Assembly (NCBI GenBank): GCA_015056155.1
Contig: SVGU01000017.1
Coordinates: forward strand, 1-41,763
Reading direction: 5' to 3'
DNA: 41,763 nt
From: Clostridiales bacterium
Lineage (GTDB): Bacteria > Bacillota > Clostridia > Christensenellales > Aristaeellaceae
Positions 33,041 through 40,893 of the stretch are shown piece by piece. A program made the position numbers and the translations under genes. The notes beneath the pieces are model-generated. The model saw only the letters and a program-made list of their open reading frames with translations. It had not been told where the DNA came from and did no database searches. Every line of letters starts with the position of its first letter. Within the stretch, counting starts at the first letter, position 1.

Positions 33041-33114
33041 TCCGGGGTCCTCCTCATGTGTGGATGCCGGAAAGGCCAGCGTCTGTCCGTTGGCCCTTCC
33101 GGCGGATTTGTTCA

Positions 33115-35691
33115 TCAGGGTGCCAGGCTGTTGCCCAGGGGCAGGTAGTAGTCCGTGGTGCGCAGCGTCGTCTGGTCCAGATACCACTTGACGAAGTCGC
33201 GCGCGCCGATGGCGGCCATACCGCCGGAATATCCGTGGGGGACGAAGACGACGACCGCGATCTCAGGCTCCTCCAGCGGGGCGAAGCAGACGAACCATGC
33301 GTTGTTCTCCAGGTCGATGGAGGTGACCTGCGCGGTACCTGTCTTTGCGCCGATATGCTTTGCCACATCGGCGTATTCGCCGCGGAAGTACTTCTTTGCC
33401 GTACCGGTGTCGTCCGTCACGCCCGCCATGCCCTCGCGGATCTTGGCCAGGTAGTTGTTGGGATCCTCCAGCTGGTTGACCTCCTGCCGTTCGCTCTGGA
33501 ACAGGATCTCGCCATCCGGGCTGATGATGGAATCCACGATGGAGACATTGTAGACGAAGCCGCCGTTGGCGACCGCGGCGACATAGCGGGCGACCGCGAT
33601 GGGCGTGACCGTCGTGACCGACTGGCCGATGCCGCAAAGGATGGTCTGCTGACCGCCCCACTTGATGTCGTTCATGTAGTTGTAGGCGTCGGTAATGACC
33701 GAGGCGGAGTAGACCATCTCCTTGGTCATGTGCAGCTCCTCCATGAGGATGGTGCGCATGTGGGGGATCCAGTCGCCCTGGTCGGTCTGCACGGCCATGT
33801 CCATCAGGCGCTTGGCGGCGGTGGAGAGCTTCTCGTCCGAGTACTCATAGCCGCGGGATGCGCCCTGCTGCCGCAGATGCTTCTTGATGGCGTTGAACAC
33901 GATGATGGGCTGGGACGTATCCTGGAATGCCTCGCCCATGGCCTTGGTGGGGTCGTAGAGGGTATCCTGGCTGCCCACGACGCTGCGGACCTCGCCGGGC
34001 AGCTCGATGCCGGTCTTGCTGGTCAGGCCGAAGTCCGTGGCGTAGCGGTACAGGCGCTCCTCGCCTAGGCGGTCCGCCATGTCGTAGAAGAAATAGTTGC
34101 AGGAGTTCTGGATGGCCTCGACGATGGTCTGGTAGTGATGGAGCTTCGTGTTGGAGACCCAGCACTTGGGGGCCGTGGCGAGGTCATCGTTGTACTTGGT
34201 GTAGTAGCCCAGGTCGGAGAACATCTCCTCCGGGCCCAGCTCGCCCGAATCCAGCACGCCGAAGCCCGTGACCATCTTGAAAATGGAGCCGGGGGTCGCG
34301 CGGGAGCCGATGGCGTAGTTGAGCATCAGGTTGCGGTCGTCCGCGAGGATGGCGCGGGCGTCTTTGCCGGCGGCGACCAGCGCGTTCAGGTCGTAGGTGG
34401 GGAAGTTCGCCATGGCCAGCACGGAGTCGTCCTCAACGTCCAGCACGACCATCACGCCGTGCTCCGCCAGCTCCAGCGGGTACTGCTCCCAGTTTCGCTT
34501 GGCGATGTCGGTACGGTTCTTCTCCAGCCAGCCGGAGTCGACCATCAGCTCCTCCTGCTCGTCGCGGATCTTTTCCACATTGTAGGCCACGGCGCGTTCC
34601 GCCGCCTGCTGGTAGGAGGCCTTCAGCGTCAGCTTGACGTTGTTGCCGTCCTGGGGGGCCTGCGAGGACAGTTCGCGCACGACCTTCGACCAGTTGTTGC
34701 GCTCCACGATGCGGTAGCCCTTGCGCAGCGAGCTGTTCTGGGTCAGCCACGTCTCCATGGAGCTCTCGATGCCGTCGCGGCCGATGGTGTCGTTGTAGCT
34801 GTAGCCCTGCTGCTGCAGCTCGATCCACTTGTCACGGCTGGGGATCTTGCCTGTGTAGCCGATGATCTGCGCGGCGAGGGAGTGCTTGGGGTACACGCGC
34901 TGCGTGCCGACGGCGATGGCCATGCCGGGCAGCATCATCGAACGGGTCTCGACCTCGATGACCGTCTCATACCGCACGTTCGTGGCGATCGGGATGGGCT
35001 GGGAGTTGAAAACGTTCATCTGCATTTCGGAGTAGACGGCCATGACCTTGAGCATGGTCTCCTCATCCAGCAGGAAGCACTCGACGTGGGCGCGCTCCGC
35101 CTCGGCGTCCTCCGCCTTGATGGCCTCGCGCTCCTCCTCGCTCTGCACGATGCGGTAGGTCTTCTTCAGCTTCTCGATGCAGTCGGCGGGGGTGGGGTAG
35201 TAGCGGGCGGTGACATAGTTGTTGGAGCGCCACTGGTTCTCGCGGGTTTCAAGGACCGATTCGGACACGCCGGTTCCGAAATTGAACTCCCATTCGCCCG
35301 TTTCCTCATTGCGCTGGATCACGTAGTCGAAGGCGAGCTCGCCGCCGTTGCGCTCGATGATCTCCAGCGTGTTGATAATGGATTCGGTATAGTCGTGATA
35401 ATCCTGACGGCTGGTTTCGCTGGCGTCCTTGTAGAAGGTGACGTTGAAGACGTCCTCGTCCTTGGCAAGGATGACGGAATCCGCGTCGGTGATGTTGCCG
35501 CGCTTGCCGAGGGTGTAGATGGTCTTCGTGCGGACGCTTTCGGCCTTCTGGGCATATTCGTCGCTGTTCACCAGCTGCAGGCGGATCAGGCCGCTGGCGA
35601 GGTAGCCGAACATCAACAGAAGGATCAGGATAAACACAATGTAGCGCCAGCCGATCTTCTTTTGCGGATCGTGGCTCGTTGTCTGACTCAA
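33115..35691 (-). CDS. mrdA: PBP2-type class B penicillin-binding protein (elongasome transpeptidase)
   Basis: PBP2 cross-links peptidoglycan in partnership with RodA. From a TTG at 35691 the protein has 858 residues; AAAGGAGG 6 bases upstream decides this start over an ATG at 35748. It has a single N-terminal membrane helix (about 16-36), a dimerisation domain beginning GKRGNI, and the transpeptidase with SIFK (Ser 469), SCN (Ser 530) and KTG (Lys 783). It is longer than E. coli PBP2 (about 630), with large insertions in the pedestal region and between SCN and KTG. It sits between mreD and minD in the elongation operon. Confidence 0.93.
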   Translation of the reverse strand: MSQTTSHDPQKKIGWRYIVFILILLLMFGYLASGLIRLQLVNSDEYAQKAESVRTKTIYTLGKRGNITDADSVILAKDEDVFNVTFYKDASETSRQDYHDYTESIINTLEIIERNGGELAFDYVIQRNEETGEWEFNFGTGVSESVLETRENQWRSNNYVTARYYPTPADCIEKLKKTYRIVQSEEEREAIKAEDAEAERAHVECFLLDEETMLKVMAVYSEMQMNVFNSQPIPIATNVRYETVIEVETRSMMLPGMAIAVGTQRVYPKHSLAAQIIGYTGKIPSRDKWIELQQQGYSYNDTIGRDGIESSMETWLTQNSSLRKGYRIVERNNWSKVVRELSSQAPQDGNNVKLTLKASYQQAAERAVAYNVEKIRDEQEELMVDSGWLEKNRTDIAKRNWEQYPLELAEHGVMVVLDVEDDSVLAMANFPTYDLNALVAAGKDARAILADDRNLMLNYAIGSRATPGSIFKMVTGFGVLDSGELGPEEMFSDLGYYTKYNDDLATAPKCWVSNTKLHHYQTIVEAIQNSCNYFFYDMADRLGEERLYRYATDFGLTSKTGIELPGEVRSVVGSQDTLYDPTKAMGEAFQDTSQPIIVFNAIKKHLRQQGASRGYEYSDEKLSTAAKRLMDMAVQTDQGDWIPHMRTILMEELHMTKEMVYSASVITDAYNYMNDIKWGGQQTILCGIGQSVTTVTPIAVARYVAAVANGGFVYNVSIVDSIISPDGEILFQSERQEVNQLEDPNNYLAKIREGMAGVTDDTGTAKKYFRGEYADVAKHIGAKTGTAQVTSIDLENNAWFVCFAPLEEPEIAVVVFVPHGYSGGMAAIGARDFVKWYLDQTTLRTTDYYLPLGNSLAP

Positions 35692-35792
35692 AAGGCTGCC
35701 TCCTTTACGTAGGATGCGGATGGGCGGGATTGAAAGCCTGCCCTGCATCCGCGTTCAGCCGGAATGGGGGAACCGGCAGTACGTCCGGCTGC

Positions 35793-36392
35793 TCAGTCGT
35801 CCAGCCTCAGGGGCTTGCCGAAGCGCAGCTCAGCGGGGTTCTCAGGGTCCGGCTTGCGGAAGCCCAGCAGCTTTCGTATCGGGATCATGACGATCAGCGT
35901 CAGCAGCGTCGTCGCTGCCACGCCCGTCAGGGATTTGCTGACCTGTGCCGCCGTCAGCGCAGCGCCGCCCAGGTACATGTAGATCACGTTGACGATCTCG
36001 TAGAGCAGGGCGTTGGTGGCCGCGCATAGCACCGTGCGCACCAGCGGGCTGGTGTTCCGGCCGGCCTTGCCGACGGAGCGCTCATACTGCAGGCGGGATG
36101 CGCTCTTGTCCGCAAAGAACACGCTGCACATCAGCGCCGATACCGGATAGAACATCAGGTTCAGCATGGCCACGCTGGGCAGGAGCGTCTCCATCACGAT
36201 GCCGTAGAACGCGCCGACCCACAGCCCGCGCAGCCGGCCGTAGCCGACGATGACGATGGCCGTCATGGCCAGCAGCAGGCTGGGCGCAACGCCGCCGATC
36301 TTCACATAGGGGGATACGATGCACACCTGGCACAGATAGCCAAGCAGCACCATGACCAGCAGCTTCAGCTGCCGGGTGATCGCATGCCGCAC
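35793..36392 (-). CDS. mreD: MreD, rod-shape-determining membrane protein
   Basis: MreD is a small polytopic partner of MreC in the elongasome. The 199-residue protein is hydrophobic with five or six likely membrane spans. The start is a GTG at 36392, two bases after the mreC stop and 6 bases after GGAGGA; a longer ATG at 36410 would lie inside mreC. Sequence similarity is modest, as usual for MreD, and position supports the call. Confidence 0.85.
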   Translation of the reverse strand: MRHAITRQLKLLVMVLLGYLCQVCIVSPYVKIGGVAPSLLLAMTAIVIVGYGRLRGLWVGAFYGIVMETLLPSVAMLNLMFYPVSALMCSVFFADKSASRLQYERSVGKAGRNTSPLVRTVLCAATNALLYEIVNVIYMYLGGAALTAAQVSKSLTGVAATTLLTLIVMIPIRKLLGFRKPDPENPAELRFGKPLRLDD

Positions 36393-36394
36393 GG

Positions 36395-38032
36395 TCAATC
36401 CTCCTCCCATGTCATCTGCGAGGGATCAATGGTAATGACCGGCGTGGGGGACGCGGTGGGCGTGGGCGAGGGCGTCGCGGTGGGGCCCAGTAGGCTGGAC
36501 TGGTACTCGTACACGGGGCCGGCGGGCGTGGGCGAGGGCGTCGCGGTCGGGGTGGGCGAAGGCGTGGGCGAGGGCGTGGGCGACGGGGTCACAGACGGCA
36601 CGGGCGAAGGCGTGGGCGTTTCGCCGAAGCGAAGCGTCGTGCCGATGCGCAGCGTCGGGTAGGGACGCGCCGTCACCGTTGACTCAAACTCCGTGTAGCT
36701 CTCCGTCGATTCGCGGCCCACAACGGCCTCCGCGGCCGGCTTGTAGCGCAGCACGATCACGTACTCGAGGTGCTCGAAGTCCACATACGGCTCCACCACG
36801 ATGTACTGCTTGTTTTCCTGCATGCCGCGGGTGGATTCGCGCACCGTGCCGATCGGGATGCCCTTGGGGAAGGACATGCCGACGCCGGAGGTGACCACGA
36901 TGTCGCCGGGGCGGGGCAGATGATCGTCGGGCAGGTAGTACATGCGGCACATGGGGGTGCCGTCGACGCCGAGGGTACCGCGGACGGTGCCCTGATCGCG
37001 GCTGGACTGGATCAGGCCGGCGATGGACGCGCCGGAGTCGATGATCGTGCGGACGGTGGCGGTCGATTCATAGACCTCCTCCGTGTAGCCGACCAGCGCG
37101 CCGTCGATCGTCACGGCCATGTATTCCTCGATGCCGCTGCGGCTGCCCTGATTGATGGTGAAGGTGGAGAAATAGTTGCCCTGCTCACGGCCGATGACCT
37201 GGCAGCGCAGCTGGTTGAGCAGCTCGTTCTGGCCCAGGCTCATCTCCTCGTCGATGGACTCGTACTGGGAGAGGCGGCGGGCATACTCGTTGGCGAAGGC
37301 GGCCTGGATGGCCAGCTCCTCGTTCTTGGCGAGCAGGTCGTTGTAGGCCTGCTCGATGTTGGTGCGCAGCTTGATGGTGCGGAAATAGTCCGCGACGGAT
37401 TCCGTCATGTAGGAGAAGAACGCCTGCACCGGTCCCACGGAGGAGGACACGACGTTCTCCGGCAGCTGCAGCAGCGCCGTGTCGGGCATCATCGTGCGGC
37501 TGAGCATCATCATGCCGATCGCGCCCAGCAGCACCACCGTCACCAGGGACATGATGAAGATGCGCAGCTTCGGGTGCTTCGCCTTGACGTTCTCCTCCTC
37601 GGGGATGACGCGCTTTTGCTGGCGGCGCTGGGTCCGGGCGGCAGGGATCGCCTGCGCGCGGGCATTCTGCGCTTCCTTGCGGGCGCGCTGGCGGGGCGTG
37701 AGGTACTCGTCCTCGTCCGGATCCGCCTCTGCGGCGCTGCGGCGGGGGGCGGCGTATACGGTCTGCGCCTCTTCCTCTTCCTCCGCTTCGTCGTCCATGT
37801 AGTCGTCATACTCCTCGGGCTCCGAGGGCAGGCCGACCATGCGCACGCCGATGCGGCCCACGCCTTCGGTCAGCGGCCGGGCTTCCTCGGCCTCTTCCTC
37901 CTCCGGGGGCAGATAATCGCTCTCCGTGGGCAGGCCGCGCGTCACCGTATCCAGATCGTCGTCGAAATACAGATCGTCCGGATCGGGCAGCAGCTCTGTG
38001 CGGCGGGCGTCCCGGTCATTTCGCTTTGCCAT
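36395..38032 (-). CDS. mreC: MreC with long acidic cytoplasmic tail and PTPSP-repeat C-terminus
   Basis: MreC is the extracytoplasmic scaffold that links MreB to PBP2. This protein has 545 residues, against roughly 270-370 in many species. Residues 1-156 are hydrophilic and very acidic with runs such as PPEEEEAEE and [10 protein letters not shown]; one membrane helix spans about 157-178. A coiled-coil (about 220-260) and the MreC beta core (about 270-432, with [25 protein letters not shown]) follow. The tail 470-533 is a Pro-Thr-Ser repeat (PTPSPTPSP). GAGGTG precedes the ATG at 38032. Both added tails are probably disordered. Confidence 0.93.
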   Translation of the reverse strand: MAKRNDRDARRTELLPDPDDLYFDDDLDTVTRGLPTESDYLPPEEEEAEEARPLTEGVGRIGVRMVGLPSEPEEYDDYMDDEAEEEEEAQTVYAAPRRSAAEADPDEDEYLTPRQRARKEAQNARAQAIPAARTQRRQQKRVIPEEENVKAKHPKLRIFIMSLVTVVLLGAIGMMMLSRTMMPDTALLQLPENVVSSSVGPVQAFFSYMTESVADYFRTIKLRTNIEQAYNDLLAKNEELAIQAAFANEYARRLSQYESIDEEMSLGQNELLNQLRCQVIGREQGNYFSTFTINQGSRSGIEEYMAVTIDGALVGYTEEVYESTATVRTIIDSGASIAGLIQSSRDQGTVRGTLGVDGTPMCRMYYLPDDHLPRPGDIVVTSGVGMSFPKGIPIGTVRESTRGMQENKQYIVVEPYVDFEHLEYVIVLRYKPAAEAVVGRESTESYTEFESTVTARPYPTLRIGTTLRFGETPTPSPVPSVTPSPTPSPTPSPTPTATPSPTPAGPVYEYQSSLLGPTATPSPTPTASPTPVITIDPSQMTWEED

Positions 38033-38058
38033 GTGTCAATTCACCTCACAGGTAGTCG

Positions 38059-38076
38059 GGCAGACAGAGATCTGCC
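38059..38076 (-). other. Small hairpin in the mreB-mreC gap
   Basis: GGCAGA and TCTGCC pair with a 6-base loop in the 122-bp gap between mreB and mreC. It is not followed by a T run. It may be an mRNA processing or stability element; nothing more can be said. Confidence 0.3.
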
Positions 38077-38154
38077 TGTCCAATAAACGAATGGGGTCAG
38101 GAAATCCCTGCATATGCCAGCGGAGGATGTCCCTGATAAGCCCCCCAGGGGGCG

Positions 38155-39177
38155 TCAGCCAAGCTGGGGCATGCGGCCGGACTGGATCAGCATGGGCATG
38201 TTTTCCACGATGTAGCCCAGGCCCAGGGCGGTGCAGTCCGCGGGCTCCTTGGCGATGAGCACCGGGATGCCCAGCTCCGTGGCGATGAACTGGTCCATCG
38301 CGTACAGCTGCGCCACGCCGCCGGTCAGGTGGATGCCCGTGCGCATCACGTCCGCGGACAGCTCCGGGGGCGTGCGCTCCAGCACCCAGCGGATCGCGGC
38401 GATGATGGCCTTGCAGGGCTCGTGGATCGCCTGGTATGCCTGCCGGGAGGTGTATTCGATGTCCATCGCCTGCGGGGAGAGCAGGTCGCGGCCGCGGATG
38501 CGCACCTTGCGGTCCTCGGTCAGGGGCATCGCGGAGGCGAGGTCGGTCTTGACGTCCTCCGCCGTGCGGTCGCCGATGAGCATCTTGAATTCGCGCTTGA
38601 TGTGGTTGATGATGGCCTCGTCCATCTTGGAGCCGCCCACGGGGATGGACTGGCTGACCACCAGGCCGCCCAGGGACACGACCGCCACGTCCGTCGTGCC
38701 GCCGCCGATGTCCACGACCATGCTGCCCACCGGATCATACACCGGCAGGCTGGAGCCGAGGGCTGCGGCGAAGGGCTTCTCCACGAGGTACACCTTCTTC
38801 ACGCCGGAGAGGCGGATGGCCTCGGTGATGGCCTTGCGGTTCACATCGTCCATGCCGGCCGGCACGGACACGACCACCTTGGGCTTGACGACGTTGGACA
38901 CGCCGATGGCCTTGCGGATGAAATACTTGATCAGCAGCGCCGTCATGTCGAAATCGGCGATCATGCCGTTGCGGATGGGCCGGATGACGGTCTTGGAGGC
39001 GTTGGTGCGGCCAAGCTCGCGCCGGGCCTCGTCGCCGACGGACTGCACCTGACGGCGGTTGGCGCTGTTGACGACCACCAGCGTCGGCTCGCTGATGACG
39101 ATGCCGCGCTTCTTCACATACACCAGCGTGTTGGAGGAGCCGAGGTCAATGCCGATATCGGGGGCGAAAAAATGCAT
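38155..39177 (-). CDS. mreB: MreB, actin-like cytoskeletal protein of the elongasome
   Basis: MreB forms membrane-bound filaments that organise side-wall synthesis. The 340-residue protein has the phosphate-1 motif DIGIDLGSSNTLVYV at the N-terminus, the connecting motif around RPIRNGMIADFD, phosphate-2 MVVDIGGGTTDVAVVSLGG, and the adenosine motif GIHLTGGVAQL. AAGGA lies upstream of the ATG at 39177, though spaced rather far. It begins 54 bp after maf and heads the mreBCD set. Confidence 0.97.
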   Translation of the reverse strand: MHFFAPDIGIDLGSSNTLVYVKKRGIVISEPTLVVVNSANRRQVQSVGDEARRELGRTNASKTVIRPIRNGMIADFDMTALLIKYFIRKAIGVSNVVKPKVVVSVPAGMDDVNRKAITEAIRLSGVKKVYLVEKPFAAALGSSLPVYDPVGSMVVDIGGGTTDVAVVSLGGLVVSQSIPVGGSKMDEAIINHIKREFKMLIGDRTAEDVKTDLASAMPLTEDRKVRIRGRDLLSPQAMDIEYTSRQAYQAIHEPCKAIIAAIRWVLERTPPELSADVMRTGIHLTGGVAQLYAMDQFIATELGIPVLIAKEPADCTALGLGYIVENMPMLIQSGRMPQLG

Positions 39178-39231
39178 AATCAGTCAATCCTTCTTCAATC
39201 TATGTCATGCGCGGAAGCGCGGGAAGGTCTT

Positions 39232-39798
39232 TCACATCAGGCCGCAGCGGGCCAGCAGGCGGCGGGTGAGGGTCATGGGCAGGCCGATGACGTTGGTGTG
39301 GCTGCCGCGCAGCTGGTCGATCCACAGGCCGGCGATGCCCTGTACGGCGTATGCGCCCGCCTTGTCCATCGGCTCGCGCGTGGCGATGTAGCGGCGGATG
39401 TCCGCGTCAGTCATGTCCTCAAAGTGCACGTCCGTGCCGTCGGCCTCGCTCAGGACATGCCCCTGCGCGTCCACGACCGTCACGCCCGTGTACACCTGAT
39501 GCCAGCGGCCGGAAAGGGACCGCAGCATCCGGAAGGCGTCCTCCTCGTCGCGGGGCTTGCCGAGGGCGGTATCGTCCACGGAGACGAGGGTATCCGCCGC
39601 CAGCACCACGCAGCCGGGGTGCAGCGCAGCCGCGGCCAGCGCCTTGCGGCGGCTCAGCTCCAGCACCGCCTCCCGGGGGGACAGGGTGCAGGTTTCATCC
39701 ACATCCGGCGCATCCACCGTGAAGGGGAGACCGGTCATCGAAAGCAGCTCCCTGCGCCGGGGCGAAGCCGAGGCAAGGATCAGCGTCACATCATTCAT
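39232..39798 (-). CDS. maf: Maf family nucleotide pyrophosphatase
   Basis: Maf proteins hydrolyse non-canonical nucleoside triphosphates such as dTTP/UTP analogues, and overproduction blocks septation. The 188-residue protein has the signature LILASASPRRRELL at the N-terminus, the catalytic VVLAADTLVSVD segment, KPRDEEDAFRML, and YAVQGIAGLWI. GGAGGT lies 6 bases before the ATG at 39798. It is the first gene of the elongation operon, a common Clostridia arrangement. Confidence 0.95.
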   Translation of the reverse strand: MNDVTLILASASPRRRELLSMTGLPFTVDAPDVDETCTLSPREAVLELSRRKALAAAALHPGCVVLAADTLVSVDDTALGKPRDEEDAFRMLRSLSGRWHQVYTGVTVVDAQGHVLSEADGTDVHFEDMTDADIRRYIATREPMDKAGAYAVQGIAGLWIDQLRGSHTNVIGLPMTLTRRLLARCGLM

Positions 39799-39849
39799 CA
39801 GGGGACCTCCAAAGGGTCGATTCAGAATGCACATAGCACTCCATCCTGT

Positions 39850-39860
39850 ATTATATCACA
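39850..39860 (-). promoter_or_regulatory. Extended -10 promoter of the maf-mreB operon
   Basis: On the minus strand TGTGATATAAT supplies a perfect -10 (39855-39850) with an adjacent TG element, about 50 bases before maf. The -35 region is poor. It is the only good promoter found for the eight-gene run down to tetR. Confidence 0.65.
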
Positions 39861-39935
39861 TATCCTGCGAGAATGGAAATGTTTTATGTAAATTTTCAGC
39901 GTCCGGTCACGGCAAATCTCCGGCGCGAAGGGCCG

Positions 39936-39964
39936 AAAAAAGCCGCATCCTGTGCGGATGCAGC
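39936..39964 (-). terminator. Intrinsic terminator after queT
   Basis: On the minus strand GCTGCATCC (39964-39956) pairs with GGATGCGGC (39950-39942) around a 5-base loop, followed by TTTTTT (39941-39936). It insulates queT from maf. Confidence 0.88.
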
Positions 39965-39976
39965 CTGAAAGCGTAT

Positions 39977-40453
39977 TCAGATGAGTTTCGACAGGTCGAT
40001 GCGCTTCAGCGCGGCGATCAGCGCGAAGCCCAGCGCGACAGAAACGGCCTCCTCCAGCGCGATGACGCACATCGTCAGCGGCAGCGGCCAGTTGCTCGTG
40101 CTCTGGACGAGCAGGCCGATGATCACGCCGTTGGCGACCACAGGACAGGCGGCGGCAAGGATGGGCATGCGGCGGAAGTACCAGGTGCCGCAGGCGGCGA
40201 TCAGCGTGGCGAGCGAGCCGAAAATGATGTCCAGGACGCCCACGGGGCTGAACAGATTGGCGATCAGGCAGCCGACGAAGAGCCCTGGGATCGCCTGGGG
40301 CATCAGCACCGGCAGCAGCGTGAGCGACTCGGAGATGCGCAGCTGCACGGAGCCGAAGGAGATCGGCCTGAGCAGCATCGTCAGGGCGGCGTAGAGCGCG
40401 GCGATCACGGCGCTGACGCACAGGGAACGGGTAGACAGCAGCTTTTTGAACAT
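39977..40453 (-). CDS. queT: QueT family transporter (ECF S-component)
   Basis: QueT proteins are membrane S-components thought to import queuosine precursors with a shared ECF module. The 158-residue hydrophobic protein has SAVIAALYAALTMLLRPISFGSVQLRISE-type features: the conserved Q-R-E stretch (SVQLRISESLTLLP), GLFVGCLIANLFSP, DIIFGSLATLIA and a C-terminal EEAVS segment. AGGAGG lies 7 bases before the ATG at 40453. The longer open frame upstream is not supported. No preQ1 riboswitch was found in the leader. Confidence 0.88.
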   Translation of the reverse strand: MFKKLLSTRSLCVSAVIAALYAALTMLLRPISFGSVQLRISESLTLLPVLMPQAIPGLFVGCLIANLFSPVGVLDIIFGSLATLIAACGTWYFRRMPILAAACPVVANGVIIGLLVQSTSNWPLPLTMCVIALEEAVSVALGFALIAALKRIDLSKLI

Positions 40454-40524
40454 AAAAGCGCCTCCTGATATGTGATTTGCTGCGGCCATCGGAAAGGAAG
40501 TCCAACGCCTTTCAGCATACCGAC

Positions 40525-40553
40525 AGCATAACACAATTTTCCCCGCATCGCAA
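40525..40553 (-). promoter_or_regulatory. Promoter of queT
   Basis: On the minus strand TTGCGA (40553-40548) and TATGCT (40530-40525) are 17 bases apart, about 70 bases before the queT start. Confidence 0.65.
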
Positions 40554-40626
40554 GCGGAAATCCGGGTATGCTGATATCGCGCCGGCCGTGACACGCCGGC
40601 GACAACGCGCAAGGAGGGTTCCTGCA

Positions 40627-40797
40627 ATGTCTCACACGACCAACAACCAGTGCATCCATTGCTCCGTGGAAAGCTGCCAGCACCATACGGTGAACGGCAT
40701 GTGCTCCCTGAGCGACATCCAGGTCGCGCCCAAGCAGAACTGCTGCAACGGCAAGGCGGACGAGAGCCAGTGCAATTCCTACAAGTGCCGCTGGTAA
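40627..40797 (+). CDS. DUF1540 cysteine-rich small protein
   Basis: A 56-residue protein with nine cysteines in DUF1540-like spacing: CIHCSVESC at residues 9-17, CSL-x-DIQV, CC and a final CNSYKC. Such peptides occur in spore-formers and probably bind metal; their function is not established. AAGGAGGG lies before the ATG at 40627, which excludes the longer open frame. It is followed by a hairpin terminator. Confidence 0.88.
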   Translation: MSHTTNNQCIHCSVESCQHHTVNGMCSLSDIQVAPKQNCCNGKADESQCNSYKCRW

Positions 40798-40828
40798 CGC
40801 CAACGGGATCCGGAACCTGAGCGGGAGG

Positions 40829-40866
40829 AGGGCTGCGCCATCGGGAAGGCGGCGCAGCCCTCTTTC
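40829..40866 (+). terminator. Terminator after the DUF1540 gene
   Basis: AGGGCTGCGCC (40829-40839) pairs perfectly over 11 bp with GGCGCAGCCCT (40851-40861), followed by the short T run CTTTCC. The weak tail lowers confidence. Confidence 0.7.
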
Positions 40867-40893
40867 CTGCATGGCAGCAAGGGGAGGTGCGGT

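Noticed and set aside
36430-36640. Minisatellite with GTGGGCGAGGGC units
   Set aside because: It is the coding sequence of the Pro-Thr-Ser tail of MreC, so it is described there instead of as a separate DNA repeat.
36770-38086. Long plus-strand frame opposite mreC
   Set aside because: Shadow of mreC; the His- and Asp-rich translation has no family features.
40454-40560. PreQ1 riboswitch ahead of queT
   Set aside because: QueT genes often have one, but the conserved preQ1-I core and A-rich tail were not found in the leader.
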